NCBI GenBank assembly: GCA_903905665.1
Contig: CAIVHJ010000133.1
Span: 1 to 9,866, forward strand
Reading direction: 5' to 3'
Source of the DNA: an uncultured Phycisphaerales bacterium
Lineage (GTDB): Bacteria > Planctomycetota > Phycisphaerae > UBA1845 > CAIVHJ01
Length of the DNA stretch: 9,866 bases
Of the stretch, positions 1 to 7,889 are shown in pieces. The translations under genes and the position numbers were made by a program. Below the pieces are notes generated by a model that was not told the DNA's origin, made no database searches, and was given only the letters and a program-made list of their open reading frames with translations. Numbering within the stretch: position 1 is the first letter of the stretch; each line of letters opens with the position of its first letter.

Positions 1-77
1 GAATCAGTTCCGCCCTTGGTCTTCAAGTGTCTTCTCTGTTGAGAGGATTATGACTCCTCGCCGGACCCCTGCTTCGG

Positions 78-2222
78 CTACGCGGATGAGGAATCTGCCT
101 CGGCACGATTTTTCCCCGAACACAGCAACAAACCCCCAACGATCAGAACCATCGCCGGAATGGAAACATGGAGGGGTAGATTCTTCAGCGAATCATCGGC
201 GGCGGGAATTTGCAGCACCCGGCAAAACGGCTCCTGAAAAGATTTCCAGGAAGTCATGAAGGTTAACCCATTGTGCATCAAGTGAATCAGCATAGCCGGA
301 AAGATCGAGCGGGACTGCCAGCACACGTATGACAACAACAATCCCAGCAGAAACGTCACGACAAAGCGCTGAATCATGAAATGAAAGACGGCAAAAATCA
401 TCGCCGTGGCGAAGATCGTCATGACGCGGCCCAAAGATCGCTGCAAACCGCTTTGCAACAACCCACGAAACAGCATCTCCTCACAACCCGCAGGAATGAA
501 CGCCAGCAACAGCAGCGCGGTCACCGGTCCCAGCGATGCCAGTTTTTCGCTTTGCGGCTGCAGGGCCTTGAGGAACTCGTCGGTCATCCCGAACCACGAC
601 ATTGTATGCTGGAGCACGGTCAGTTCGTGGACCAAAACCCAGGTTCCGCAACCCATCAGCAATGCGGCGGCGAGGTATCTCACGTGGGGCCATCGAAAAC
701 TGAACGCACCTACCCAGTTCACCTTGTAATAAACTACGAGCAACCCCGGCATGATTCCGAACAAGAGAATCATCACGATCTGAATCAGCAGCAATCGGTC
801 GGGTGACAGATCAACGCCAATAGCCGTTTGAACATAAAACCAGATTGGAAACAGCAACGCCACATAAATCAGCGACAGCGTGGCGCTTGGGGTAGGTCTG
901 GGCTGCATGTGGTGACGATCGAACTGGGCTCGCCAACCGCCGGCGTCGGCAAAAACAATCGCCTCCTGATCGAAAACCTTGACCGCCAGCGCGACTGCCG
1001 TCGCGGCGTAAAGGCATGTGGACAAAACCACGACGAGAACGGTGCTCCAACCGGCGTTGCCGAGCAACATTTCGCGAGTGAGCAGGACCATGTTGGCGAT
1101 CGGCATCACGAGCGTGGATCCGCCCAGTTGCGAACCCGGAAGCGCCGCCACTCCTGCCGGAACCAGCACCATGAGCACCACGGGCATCATGTAGTTTTGG
1201 GCTTCCTTGAACGTTCGGGCGAAGCTGCACACCGCCAACATCAAGGCCGAAAAGAAAATCGCCAGCGGAATCAAACACAGCAAAATCATGGGCAACACGT
1301 GAAGGGGAATCTGGGTTTCGGCGCCGCTGGTCAGCAACCGACTGAAACCGCCGAACTGCAGCATCAAACCCATACTCGTTAAATTCAACGCGGCCCCCAC
1401 GAGCGACACGGTGGTCACCACGAGGAATTTTCCGATGATGATCTCGAAGACGGGCACGGGACAGACCAGAAGCGTTTCCAGCGTTCCACGTTCGCGTTCA
1501 CCGGCGGTCAGATCAATCGCGGGATAAATCGTTCCGGTTACCGTAATCAAAATGAGGATCAGCGGAACGATCTGTCCCAGCATCGATCCACCGCGTTTTT
1601 GAGCGGAAGCAACATCGATCTCGCTAATGTCAAACGGATGGTTGAAAGCCGAAGGCAGACCCTCTCGTACGACGCGATCATCCTCGATTTGCTGGGCGCG
1701 ACGGTCGAGCACGTCTCGCAACCTTCCCGCCGCCATGTCGCTGCGAATTTCGGCCGAATCCTTGATGATTTTCGGACGCCACACCTGCCGATTGTCCCAT
1801 CGGACGGGAATCGGCATGTCCGCGACATCGAACATCACGGCGCATTGGCCCCTGCCTTCGCGCACCCACGATTCCAGGTTCTGATTCTCGACCCGATCGA
1901 TTCTAAAGTTCACGATGGGATCAAGACGGGTCTCCGGTTCGGCTTTATCCTTGGCGGCTTGGCGCAAATGTTCGACATACTCCCCATCCGACTTGAGGAT
2001 GTTCTCCAGCCAGTCTTTGATATGTTGCGTCTGGACGCCGATGACCACGGGTTGCTCTTTCATCTGGTCGGTCTGAAGGGTCAGCGCCTGAAATGACCCC
2101 AGCATCAGCAGCGGATAAAGAACAATCGGAACGATGATCATGGCGGCAAGGGTGCGTCGATCGCGCAGGATGTCCAGCAGGTCTTTCCAGTAGAGGCGAT
2201 GGATTCGCGTGCGGTTCAACAT
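78..2222 (-). CDS. ABC-2 type (NatB-like) permease fused to a CPBP-family intramembrane protease
   Basis: This is a 714-residue membrane protein with two joined modules. Residues 1-420 look like a NatB-type ABC-2 exporter permease: a first membrane helix near 25-48, a large extracytoplasmic stretch of about 50-210, the family motif GERERGTLETLL at 241-252, then several helices up to about 415. Residues 450-705 form a second polytopic module with CPBP (CAAX/Abi protease) signatures: E581-E582 with R586 (EExxxR), F610xxxH614, and H647xxxN651, which are the putative metal or catalytic residues of that family. The gene starts 7 nt inside the end of the ATPase gene (shared ATGTTGA), so the two are probably translated together and form one transporter. 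NatAB-like systems export ions or small molecules, but the substrate here is unknown. Similar fusions are annotated in Planctomycetota as ABC permease/CPBP protease. The frame is intact and ends in TAG. Family assignment is firm; substrate and protease target are not. Confidence 0.9.
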   Translation of the reverse strand: MLNRTRIHRLYWKDLLDILRDRRTLAAMIIVPIVLYPLLMLGSFQALTLQTDQMKEQPVVIGVQTQHIKDWLENILKSDGEYVEHLRQAAKDKAEPETRLDPIVNFRIDRVENQNLESWVREGRGQCAVMFDVADMPIPVRWDNRQVWRPKIIKDSAEIRSDMAAGRLRDVLDRRAQQIEDDRVVREGLPSAFNHPFDISEIDVASAQKRGGSMLGQIVPLILILITVTGTIYPAIDLTAGERERGTLETLLVCPVPVFEIIIGKFLVVTTVSLVGAALNLTSMGLMLQFGGFSRLLTSGAETQIPLHVLPMILLCLIPLAIFFSALMLAVCSFARTFKEAQNYMMPVVLMVLVPAGVAALPGSQLGGSTLVMPIANMVLLTREMLLGNAGWSTVLVVVLSTCLYAATAVALAVKVFDQEAIVFADAGGWRAQFDRHHMQPRPTPSATLSLIYVALLFPIWFYVQTAIGVDLSPDRLLLIQIVMILLFGIMPGLLVVYYKVNWVGAFSFRWPHVRYLAAALLMGCGTWVLVHELTVLQHTMSWFGMTDEFLKALQPQSEKLASLGPVTALLLLAFIPAGCEEMLFRGLLQSGLQRSLGRVMTIFATAMIFAVFHFMIQRFVVTFLLGLLLSYVCWQSRSIFPAMLIHLMHNGLTFMTSWKSFQEPFCRVLQIPAADDSLKNLPLHVSIPAMVLIVGGLLLCSGKNRAEADSSSA

Positions 2223-2992
2223 GGCGCGGTCACCTCCATCGCAGAGACCGGAGGCGATTGGGCTATCAATTTCAGAAAAATATCGGTGAGTCTATTTTCA
2301 CCGGTCCGGGTTCTCAGATCGTCGAGGGAACCTTCTGCGATTAAGCGTCCGTTGTGCAGCAATCCCACCCGGCTGCACATACTCTCCGCCTCGTCGAGAT
2401 AATGCGTGGACAGCAGGATCGCTTTTCCTCCCCGACTTTCGCGGCGAATGAAATCCAGAATAATGCGATTGGTCAACACATCCAGACCGAGCGTCGGTTC
2501 GTCGAGGATCAGGATCGGCGGGTCGGCGATCAGGGTTCGGGCGATACTGGTCCGTTGTTTCTGACCGGTCGAGAGCGCTCCGCACCGCAAGTCGGCGAAA
2601 TCGCGCATTCCCAGCCAGTCGATCAATTCTTCGGCGCGGCGGACGGAGGACGCGCGGTCGATGTTGTGCAACTCGGCGAAGAAAACCAGCGTTTCGCGCG
2701 GGGTCAATCTTGGATACAAACCGGTGTTGGCCGTAAGAAATCCGATCTGTTTTTTGACTTCTGTGGGTTGACGGCATACGTCAAAGCCGTTCAACCGTGC
2801 CAGACCGTCGGTAGGCCGGATCATGCCGCTGAGCATTCGGAGCGTCGTTGTTTTTCCGGCGCCGTTGGGGCCGAGCAAACCGTAAATTTCCCCCGATCGA
2901 ATGGTGAAACTGACTTCATCCACCGCTCGTTTTTGTTCCCCATTGGGAAGTGGAAACACTTTGACCAGGTTTTGCGCAATCACGAGCGACAC
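2216..2992 (-). CDS. ABC transporter ATP-binding protein (NatA-like)
   Basis: This is the cytoplasmic ATPase that should power the permease encoded directly downstream. With the GTG at 2992 the product is 258 residues, normal for a single ABC domain. It has Walker A GPNGAGKT (41-48), the signature LSTGQKQR (140-147, a variant of LSGGQ common in NatA/CcmA-like proteins), Walker B with ILILDEP (160-166), the D-loop GLD (169-171) and the switch histidine H197 in LLSTHYLDEAE. The frame is open to an ATG at 3136, but the extra 48 residues do not resemble the family and would run across the divergent fumC control region. The GTG at 2992 is preceded by GGAGA with a 5-nt spacer and puts the usual LVIAQNLVKVF strand at the N terminus. 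The stop overlaps the permease start by 7 nt. Substrate is unknown; a role in Na+, drug or lipid-like export is only family-level inference. Confidence 0.92.
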   Translation of the reverse strand: MSLVIAQNLVKVFPLPNGEQKRAVDEVSFTIRSGEIYGLLGPNGAGKTTTLRMLSGMIRPTDGLARLNGFDVCRQPTEVKKQIGFLTANTGLYPRLTPRETLVFFAELHNIDRASSVRRAEELIDWLGMRDFADLRCGALSTGQKQRTSIARTLIADPPILILDEPTLGLDVLTNRIILDFIRRESRGGKAILLSTHYLDEAESMCSRVGLLHNGRLIAEGSLDDLRTRTGENRLTDIFLKLIAQSPPVSAMEVTAPC

Positions 2993-2997
2993 CGCAT

Positions 2998-3002
2998 TCT
3001 CC
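2998..3002 (-). promoter_or_regulatory. Ribosome binding site that sets the ATPase start
   Basis: On the minus strand GGAGA is followed by five bases and then GTG at 2992-2990. It supports the short GTG start over the upstream in-frame ATG at 3136. Confidence 0.6.
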
Positions 3003-3016
3003 GAGAACGAATTCTT

Positions 3017-3022
3017 ATTGTA
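3017..3022 (-). promoter_or_regulatory. Candidate -10 element for the ABC exporter operon
   Basis: TACAAT on the minus strand matches the TATAAT consensus at five of six positions and lies 24 nt before the GTG start, leaving room for a short leader that contains the ribosome site. I could not find a good -35 box at the expected distance, so this is a weak call. Confidence 0.25.
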
Positions 3023-3108
3023 ATATCGACGTTCGGCGCTTGAGTTCGCAGTACGTTGTGAGACAATACCGACTTTCACCCGGCAGGAGGATAACGGATT
3101 CCCGCCGT

Positions 3109-3137
3109 GGTGACAAACATACAACACATTGTACACC
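3109..3137. repeat. Imperfect inverted repeat upstream of fumC, possible operator
   Basis: GGTGACAA (3109-3116) and TTGTACACC (3129-3137) are inverted copies that differ by one extra base, separated by 12 nt. The pair lies 20-48 nt before the fumC start codon and inside the divergent intergenic region, where a dimeric regulator could sit. Nothing else identifies a regulator, so an operator role is a guess and chance is possible in an AT-richer gap. Confidence 0.3.
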
Positions 3138-3156
3138 AGTTGGTTAGGAGATCATT

Positions 3157-3906
3157 ATGGTGCAGACACGAATCGAAAAGGACAGTATGGGAGACATGAC
3201 GGTACCCGCCGATGCGTACTGGGGGGCTCAGACCCAGCGAGCGGTCGAGAATTTTCCGATCAGCGGATACCGTTTTGGGCGGCGGTTCATTCGCGCGATG
3301 GGATTGGTCAAGCGCGCGTCCGCCCGAGTGAATTTGAAACTCAAGCGACTCGATCCCGAACGGGTCAAATGGATTGAGCAGGCGTCTCAGGAAGTCATCG
3401 ACGGAAAGCTCGACCGTCATTTCGTGCTCGATATTTTTCAGACCGGTTCCGGAACCAGCACCAATATGAACGCCAACGAGGTGATCTCCAACCGGGCGAT
3501 TGAATTGGCGGGGGGCAAGATCGGATCGAAGGATCCGGTCCATCCCAACGACCACGTTAACAAAGGTCAATCGAGCAACGACGTGATTCCGACGGCGATG
3601 CACGTGGCGATGGCTGAGGCGATAGGGGAGGATTTGATTCCCGTTTTGGAGAAACTGGCTGCTGCGCTCGAAGACAAAGCCAAAAAATTCCACCCCATCA
3701 TCAAGATCGGACGAACGCACCTGCAGGATGCCACACCGATTCGACTCGGTCGCAGTTTTCGGGATATGCCGCGCAGATTCGCATGGGCGTCGAGCGATGC
3801 AAAAAAGCCATCAAATCCCTGGAAGAACTCGCCATCGGCGGGACAGCGGTCGGGACCGGCATCAACACGCATCCTGATTTTGCCAAAATGGTTTGTACCG
3901 ATCTGA
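3157..3906 (+). CDS. fumC N-terminal fragment as read without correction
   Basis: Taken literally, translation from the ATG at 3157 gives 249 residues, of which 1-198 are genuine fumarase N-domain and start of the central helical domain. Residues after about 198 are out of frame and meaningless, rich in R, S and P. The fragment lacks the GSSIMPGKVNP loop and could not be active alone, because class II fumarase active sites combine residues from three subunits and from both halves of the chain. Confidence 0.6.
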   Translation: MVQTRIEKDSMGDMTVPADAYWGAQTQRAVENFPISGYRFGRRFIRAMGLVKRASARVNLKLKRLDPERVKWIEQASQEVIDGKLDRHFVLDIFQTGSGTSTNMNANEVISNRAIELAGGKIGSKDPVHPNDHVNKGQSSNDVIPTAMHVAMAEAIGEDLIPVLEKLAAALEDKAKKFHPIIKIGRTHLQDATPIRLGRSFRDMPRRFAWASSDAKKPSNPWKNSPSAGQRSGPASTRILILPKWFVPI

Positions 3907-4547
3907 GCGAATCGACCGGAATCCGGTTTTGCGAAGCCCGAAATCATTTTGAAGGACATGCCGCCAAAGACGCCGTTTGCGAAGCTTCGGGCTTGTTGCG
4001 AACCATCGCCGTCAGTCTGACCAAAGTAGCCAACGATATTCGGTGGTTGGCGTCGGGACCGAGGTGCGGAATCGGTGAAATTCGGATTCCGGAGACACAA
4101 CCGGGCAGTTCGATCATGCCCGGAAAAGTCAACCCGGTGATGTGCGAAACGGTGATCCAGGTGTCGGCTCAGGTCATCGCCAACGATATCGCCACGATGC
4201 TCGCTTGCCGCGACAGCGTGTTTGAACTCAACGTCATGATGCCGCTGATGACGCACAATTTTCTCGAATCGGTTCGGCTGCTCACGGCGGCCGTCGGTAC
4301 GTTCACCGAGCGTTGCGTCCGAGGAATCGAAGCCGACGAAAAACGCTGCAACGAACTGGTCGAACAATCTCTCGCGATGGTCACGAGCCTCGCGCCGGAA
4401 ATCGGATACGACAAAGCCGCCGACCTCGCCAAAGAAGCCTATAAAACCAACAAAACCGTTCGGCAATTGTGCCTTGAAAAGGGCGTGATTGACGCAGCCA
4501 AACTGGCGAAACTGCTCGATCCGACGACGATGACCGAACCGCATTGA
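3783..4547 (+). CDS. fumC C-terminal fragment as read without correction
   Basis: The second frame gives 254 residues from the ATG at 3783, equal to residues 210-463 of the intact enzyme. It holds GTGINTHPDF, the GSSIMPGKVNP loop, the FELNVMMPLMTHN helix and the C-terminal domain ending in TGA at 4545-4547. I see no ribosome site suited to this ATG, which is an internal methionine of the family rather than a true start. The same frame reads back as FSGYAAQIR directly to the break, which shows that it continues the first fragment. Confidence 0.6.
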   Translation: MGVERCKKAIKSLEELAIGGTAVGTGINTHPDFAKMVCTDLSESTGIRFCEARNHFEGHAAKDAVCEASGLLRTIAVSLTKVANDIRWLASGPRCGIGEIRIPETQPGSSIMPGKVNPVMCETVIQVSAQVIANDIATMLACRDSVFELNVMMPLMTHNFLESVRLLTAAVGTFTERCVRGIEADEKRCNELVEQSLAMVTSLAPEIGYDKAADLAKEAYKTNKTVRQLCLEKGVIDAAKLAKLLDPTTMTEPH

Positions 4548-4589
4548 CGCACGCGGTTCGCATTATTCTACCGACGATATCTCATACAG

Positions 4590-4630
4590 CCCCGCCGTTG
4601 ATTCTAAAATTGGCGACGGGGTTTCTTTTT
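4590..4630 (+). terminator. Rho-independent terminator after fumC
   Basis: CCCCGCCG (4590-4597) pairs with CGACGGGG (4614-4621) in an eight-pair stem with one mismatch, around a 16-nt loop, followed directly by TTTCTTTTT (4622-4630). It begins 43 nt after the fumC stop and lies between two convergent genes. On the minus strand the hairpin lacks a following T run, so it is mainly a plus-strand terminator; I saw no clear terminator for the opposing operon. Confidence 0.75.
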
Positions 4631-4671
4631 CATCTATTCACTGATCGGCGGCTTTTGAATATGATCCAAAT

Positions 4672-6384
4672 CTATTCTGTGGCGGCGCGCAACAACACGA
4701 GGGGTCGGTCGGCCCAGGTGATCGGAGTGGGATCGGGGGGAAGCGAGTGACCCGGCTCCAAGGTGTAATAGCCGTCGTGGATGATCTGATTGACATCCAC
4801 ACCTTCCACGCCGTTGAGCGGAACAATCAACCATCGCGGCCAGTCGTGCCGATCGACGGGCCAGTGGGTGACGTCTTTCGGCAAACGCACCAGGCGAATC
4901 CGTGAAAAATCCGTCGGTGGAAACGCATAAGGCGCGGGGTCGCGCAACACGGCGATCGAATCGATCCCGCCGGTCGTCCCCCCGCCGGGGTTCGCCATCT
5001 GTTCCGCCAACTGATATCGAGAATCCTGCTTCGTTCCATCCCGACCGAAACCGACCAAGTAATCGGTCGTCGGCCACGCCAACACACTTGCCAGCGCCAG
5101 ACCGTAAGCCAATCCCTGATACCAGCGGTTGACTAGGAATCGATACAATCCAACCGAAAGCACGATCCCCAGAATCACATTCACATAGATAAAGAACCGA
5201 CTGTATTCGCCGGGTTTTTCGGCGCCGACGGCGGCAAACTGTGCAAACATCAAAGCGGCGGGCACCAGCAGGATTAACGTCCGGCGCCAATCCATCGCCC
5301 ACAATGCCGGCACCATCACCAGCGCACCTACCACCATCCACACCGACGAACCCGAAACCAGCAAAGTCCACGCATTCGACAACCCCGCAAGCCAGCCACC
5401 GGTATGATACATCGCGGCGGTATTGCCCACATTTGAAAATAACAACTGGCGATCGGTCAGCAGATTGATCACCACATACGGATTCACCAACCCGTAAATA
5501 CACACCGCGAGGAAGCCGAAAAACAGCGACCGCGCGATTCGCTCGCGCAGCGTAGATTGAACCAGCCATTCGCTCACCGAAATTAAAACGAAAATCCACG
5601 CGCTGGACGGAATCATCCCCAACGCCAAACCGCAACACAGCGCCAGCATAAATCGGTGATGCACGCGTCCACTTTCGATATAACGCAACGCCCAATACGT
5701 CGCCCAGATCATCAGCACGGCTCCGGGAAGATGCGGTTTACATTCGTGCGACATCGCCACCACCACGGGTGACAACGCGTAGATCAGGGCCGAAAGCGCC
5801 CCCGCTCGCCAATCCCACAAATGCGTCGCTAACGAATAAACCGCCCAGACACCGAACAACCCCCACGCCAAAACCATCAATCGACCGATCACATAGAACT
5901 TCGCGAATTCCTGCGGCGCCTGCAAATAATCCGACAGGATCCCCGATCGGACCAGACCCGTCACCGACGCCAGTTTGACCAACCCCCCCAGCGGATACAA
6001 AAACAACCCGCCATATTGATACATTTTCGGATCCCAGCGGCCTTCAGCGGGATGAATCTCGGCCAAAGCCTGCAAACTAATCATCTCGTCCGGTTGATCG
6101 GTGTAGAGCAGATAACGCACGTAGATTTCGGCGATTTTCTCATCGGTGTCGTTGAGAATTACCGGTCGATCCGAGGCAGCCGGATTTCGATCGACATCGG
6201 CACCTTGCGAGGGCCCTTCGGAATTTCTTGATGTTTTCAATTCGGCCACCAGCCGGGAACTCCATTCCGAACCTTCGGGAAAAAGATGCTGCGCCCGTAG
6301 CGGCAAGTAGAGACCCCAATTAATCCCCCACACACCGAGAAGCATATAAAGCAACATAATGGCTGAAATCACAACCCGACGCAT
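4672..6384 (-). CDS. GT-C fold (PMT/ArnT-like) membrane glycosyltransferase
   Basis: This 570-residue protein has a single N-terminal helix (about 5-25), a large extracytoplasmic stretch to about 160, roughly nine more helices between 160 and 440, and a soluble C-terminal part (about 445-570). That layout is typical of GT-C glycosyltransferases, which move sugars from polyprenyl-phosphate donors to lipids or proteins on the outer face of the inner membrane. The acidic cluster NDTDE (78-82) in the first outer loop could be the catalytic Asp/Glu motif, and DPKMYQYGGLFLYPLG (118-133) resembles the conserved loop end of related proteins. MSHECKPHLPGA (211-222) is another notable polar-in-membrane motif. 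The ATG is 6 nt after the stop of the prenyltransferase gene, so it is the last gene of the operon and probably coupled to it. Donor and acceptor cannot be read from the sequence. Assignment rests on topology and local motifs rather than a specific match. Confidence 0.72.
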   Translation of the reverse strand: MRRVVISAIMLLYMLLGVWGINWGLYLPLRAQHLFPEGSEWSSRLVAELKTSRNSEGPSQGADVDRNPAASDRPVILNDTDEKIAEIYVRYLLYTDQPDEMISLQALAEIHPAEGRWDPKMYQYGGLFLYPLGGLVKLASVTGLVRSGILSDYLQAPQEFAKFYVIGRLMVLAWGLFGVWAVYSLATHLWDWRAGALSALIYALSPVVVAMSHECKPHLPGAVLMIWATYWALRYIESGRVHHRFMLALCCGLALGMIPSSAWIFVLISVSEWLVQSTLRERIARSLFFGFLAVCIYGLVNPYVVINLLTDRQLLFSNVGNTAAMYHTGGWLAGLSNAWTLLVSGSSVWMVVGALVMVPALWAMDWRRTLILLVPAALMFAQFAAVGAEKPGEYSRFFIYVNVILGIVLSVGLYRFLVNRWYQGLAYGLALASVLAWPTTDYLVGFGRDGTKQDSRYQLAEQMANPGGGTTGGIDSIAVLRDPAPYAFPPTDFSRIRLVRLPKDVTHWPVDRHDWPRWLIVPLNGVEGVDVNQIIHDGYYTLEPGHSLPPDPTPITWADRPLVLLRAATE

Positions 6385-6390
6385 CGTTCA

Positions 6391-7293
6391 TCACCCGCCC
6401 GTTCCCAGTAAAACCACATCGCACACGACGGCCAAACCGAAAATGAGACTGACCACACCGTTGACTGTAAATGATGCCTGCGCAATCCGAGATGGATCAT
6501 CGGTGCGAACCCACGCGTGCTCAAAAACCAGTAACACGCCCACGATCCCCAATCCGCTCCAGTAAATCACACTAAGTCCTTCATGCAAACCCAGCACGAC
6601 GAACAGCGCAAGCGCCACACCGTGCGACAATCGGGACACCCACAACGCCCGTTGTACCCCCCACCGTGCCGGCAAGGAAAACAACCCTTCGCGCCGATCG
6701 AACTCCACATCAGCCAAGGCGTACAGAATATCAAATCCGCCGATCCAAAACATCACCGCCGGGACCAAAAGAAAGGCGGATACCCCGATTGATGAAGGTG
6801 CCACCGCCAACCACACCGCCATCGGGGATAATCCAATCGCACTGCCCAGTAAAAAATGTGACCACCGAGTGAACCGCTTGGAGTACGAATACATGCACAG
6901 ATAGGCCAACACGGGAACAGACAACACCAACGGCCAGAAATTGTCGTACCCGATAAAAAAACCACTGCAACCCAGGATGAAACCCATCGAACAGACGAAC
7001 CCAAAAACCCACGCCTGTTTCACGGAAATCTGACCGGAAGGAATTGCACGCTGAGCGGTCCGAGGATTCCGGCGATCCAGTTCGGCATCGACGATTCGGT
7101 TGAACGTCATGGCGACGCTACGGGCCAAAACCATGCATAAAACAATCAGCATCCATTGGCCAACGGCGGGATGATGCCCAGGCAGGGTACGACCCGCCAA
7201 AATCCCCGCCACTACCGCAAATGGTAGCGCAAAAACCGAATGCCCGATCCGAATCATCTCCGCCCATGTCCAGGCTGTCGTGACGATGCTCAT
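6391..7293 (-). CDS. UbiA-family aromatic prenyltransferase (4-hydroxybenzoate/MqnP-like)
   Basis: A 300-residue integral membrane enzyme of the UbiA superfamily, the usual length, with eight to nine helices. Both Asp-rich Mg2+/polyprenyl-diphosphate motifs are present: NRIVDAELDRRNPRT (65-79; N65, D69, D73) and DILYALADVEFDRREGLFSLPAR (D188, D195, D199 through R210; 188-210). RAIPSG (82-87) and YSYSKRFT (135-142) are also typical of the 4-hydroxybenzoate-type subgroup. It should join a polyprenyl chain to an aromatic acid. In organisms that use futalosine the equivalent enzyme, MqnP, prenylates 1,4-dihydroxy-6-naphthoate on the way to menaquinone. Adjacency to UbiX supports a quinone role. 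The frame is open to 7419, but MSIVTTAW at 7293 is the natural start: it sits in an ATGA overlap with the ubiX stop, and the added residues are the out-of-frame complement of ubiX. UbiA versus MqnP cannot be settled here. Confidence 0.9.
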   Translation of the reverse strand: MSIVTTAWTWAEMIRIGHSVFALPFAVVAGILAGRTLPGHHPAVGQWMLIVLCMVLARSVAMTFNRIVDAELDRRNPRTAQRAIPSGQISVKQAWVFGFVCSMGFILGCSGFFIGYDNFWPLVLSVPVLAYLCMYSYSKRFTRWSHFLLGSAIGLSPMAVWLAVAPSSIGVSAFLLVPAVMFWIGGFDILYALADVEFDRREGLFSLPARWGVQRALWVSRLSHGVALALFVVLGLHEGLSVIYWSGLGIVGVLLVFEHAWVRTDDPSRIAQASFTVNGVVSLIFGLAVVCDVVLLGTGG

Positions 7294-7889
7294 AGTTGGG
7301 GCCACCGCACGTTCAACGTATGTTCGACGTCCAGCAAATCCAGCACGCGACCGGCGACAAAATCCACCAGACCACCGATGTCGCGGGGATGATGATAATA
7401 GGCGGGGCAGGCGGGGCAAAAAACAGCACCCGCGCGGGTGAGCGTCAGGGCATTTTCCAGATCAATGGCGCTCATCGGCATCTCACGATAAACCAGAATC
7501 AACCGGCGTCGCTCCTTCAGCGTCACCTGCGCCGCGCGATAAATCAGATTATCCCCCCGTCCCGATGCCACCGCCCCCAGCGTGTTCGAACTGCAGGGGC
7601 AGATCACCATTCCATCTGTACGAAACGATCCGCTCGCCGGGGGCCGGCTCAGATCGGTGACATCGTGCACCGTCACCCTTTCACAAGTCTCCCCCGCCAG
7701 CAAACCCATCCCCTCCGTTCCGATCCCCAGTTCTTCCTCCAGCAATTGTCGTCCGTGAACCGAAATCATCAGGTGAACCCGTACCCCGCTTTCAACCAAT
7801 CCGCGCAGCAACCGCTGCGCATAAAGCGCTCCGCTGGCGCCGGTAATTCCCATCACGACCGTCCGTTCAGATTCGCCGGCTGTTTTCAT
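7290..7889 (-). CDS. ubiX: UbiX-family flavin prenyltransferase
   Basis: A 199-residue soluble flavoprotein, the standard UbiX length. UbiX makes prenylated FMN from FMN and dimethylallyl phosphate; UbiD-type decarboxylases need this cofactor. The FMN-binding start GITGASGA (14-21), MVICPCSSNTLGAVASG (94-110), DNLIYRAAQVTLKERRRL (113-130), YREMP (134-138) and PAYYHHP (162-168) are all recognisable. By recalled comparison with Pseudomonas UbiX, S19, K125, R135, E136, Y165 and R181 appear to be the conserved active-site set. The ATG at 7889 is chosen over the longer frame to 8039 because of a strong GGGAGGT six bases upstream and because the extra residues only mirror the overlapping TPR gene. 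It shares ATGA with the TPR stop and again with the prenyltransferase start. Its partner UbiD is not in the window. An older name for such proteins, phenylacrylic acid decarboxylase, is misleading. Confidence 0.92.
   Translation of the reverse strand: MKTAGESERTVVMGITGASGALYAQRLLRGLVESGVRVHLMISVHGRQLLEEELGIGTEGMGLLAGETCERVTVHDVTDLSRPPASGSFRTDGMVICPCSSNTLGAVASGRGDNLIYRAAQVTLKERRRLILVYREMPMSAIDLENALTLTRAGAVFCPACPAYYHHPRDIGGLVDFVAGRVLDLLDVEHTLNVRWPQL

Larger units (their letters stand above)
3157..4547 (+). pseudogene. fumC: Class II fumarate hydratase, interrupted by a single-base frameshift
   Basis: Read across one corrected base this locus gives a 463-residue class II fumarase, close to the usual 460-470. 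The enzyme interconverts fumarate and L-malate in the citric acid cycle and works as a cytoplasmic homotetramer. Key motifs are present: TGSGTSTNMNANE (96-108), KGQSSNDVIPTAMH (136-149), GRTHLQDATP (185-194, with H188 matching the catalytic histidine of E. coli FumC) and GSSIMPGKVNP (317-327, the flexible serine loop). The G in IMPGKVNP favours fumarase over aspartase, which usually has A. The first frame is family-like to residue 198 (IRLG) and then turns to unrelated sequence; the next frame resumes FSGYAAQIRMGVE at once. Five bases, CGCAG at 3751-3755, occupy the place of two codons; CAGCAG would restore LGQQFSGY. Both halves are otherwise well conserved, so the lesion is recent or an assembly error. 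The start has AGGAG six bases upstream (3146-3150). Confidence 0.88.

Noticed and set aside
43..59. GAGGA/TCCTC hairpin after the end of the permease-protease gene
   Set aside because: Only five pairs and no T run on the minus strand, so a terminator is not supported.
3085..3196. Perfect AGGAGG at 3085-3090 followed by a GTG frame of about 30 codons, possible leader peptide of fumC
   Set aside because: The spacing to the GTG at 3107 is 16 nt, too long, and the frame runs into fumC out of phase; no attenuator is visible.
3567..4544. Long open frame on the minus strand opposite fumC (325 codons)
   Set aside because: It mirrors the fumC coding strand, is rich in R, H and G with no recognisable domain, and the fumC motifs on the plus strand are unmistakable.
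4634..5695. Minus-strand open frame of 353 codons overlapping the glycosyltransferase gene
   Set aside because: Its composition (runs of R, G, V) and lack of any motif mark it as an out-of-frame shadow of the membrane protein, whose own frame has clear helices.
7402..7418. Tandem GGCGGGGCA-like repeat
   Set aside because: It lies inside ubiX and simply encodes the CPACPA stretch next to the conserved PAYYHHP motif. The two cysteines (C158, C161) are unusual, but nothing shows metal binding.
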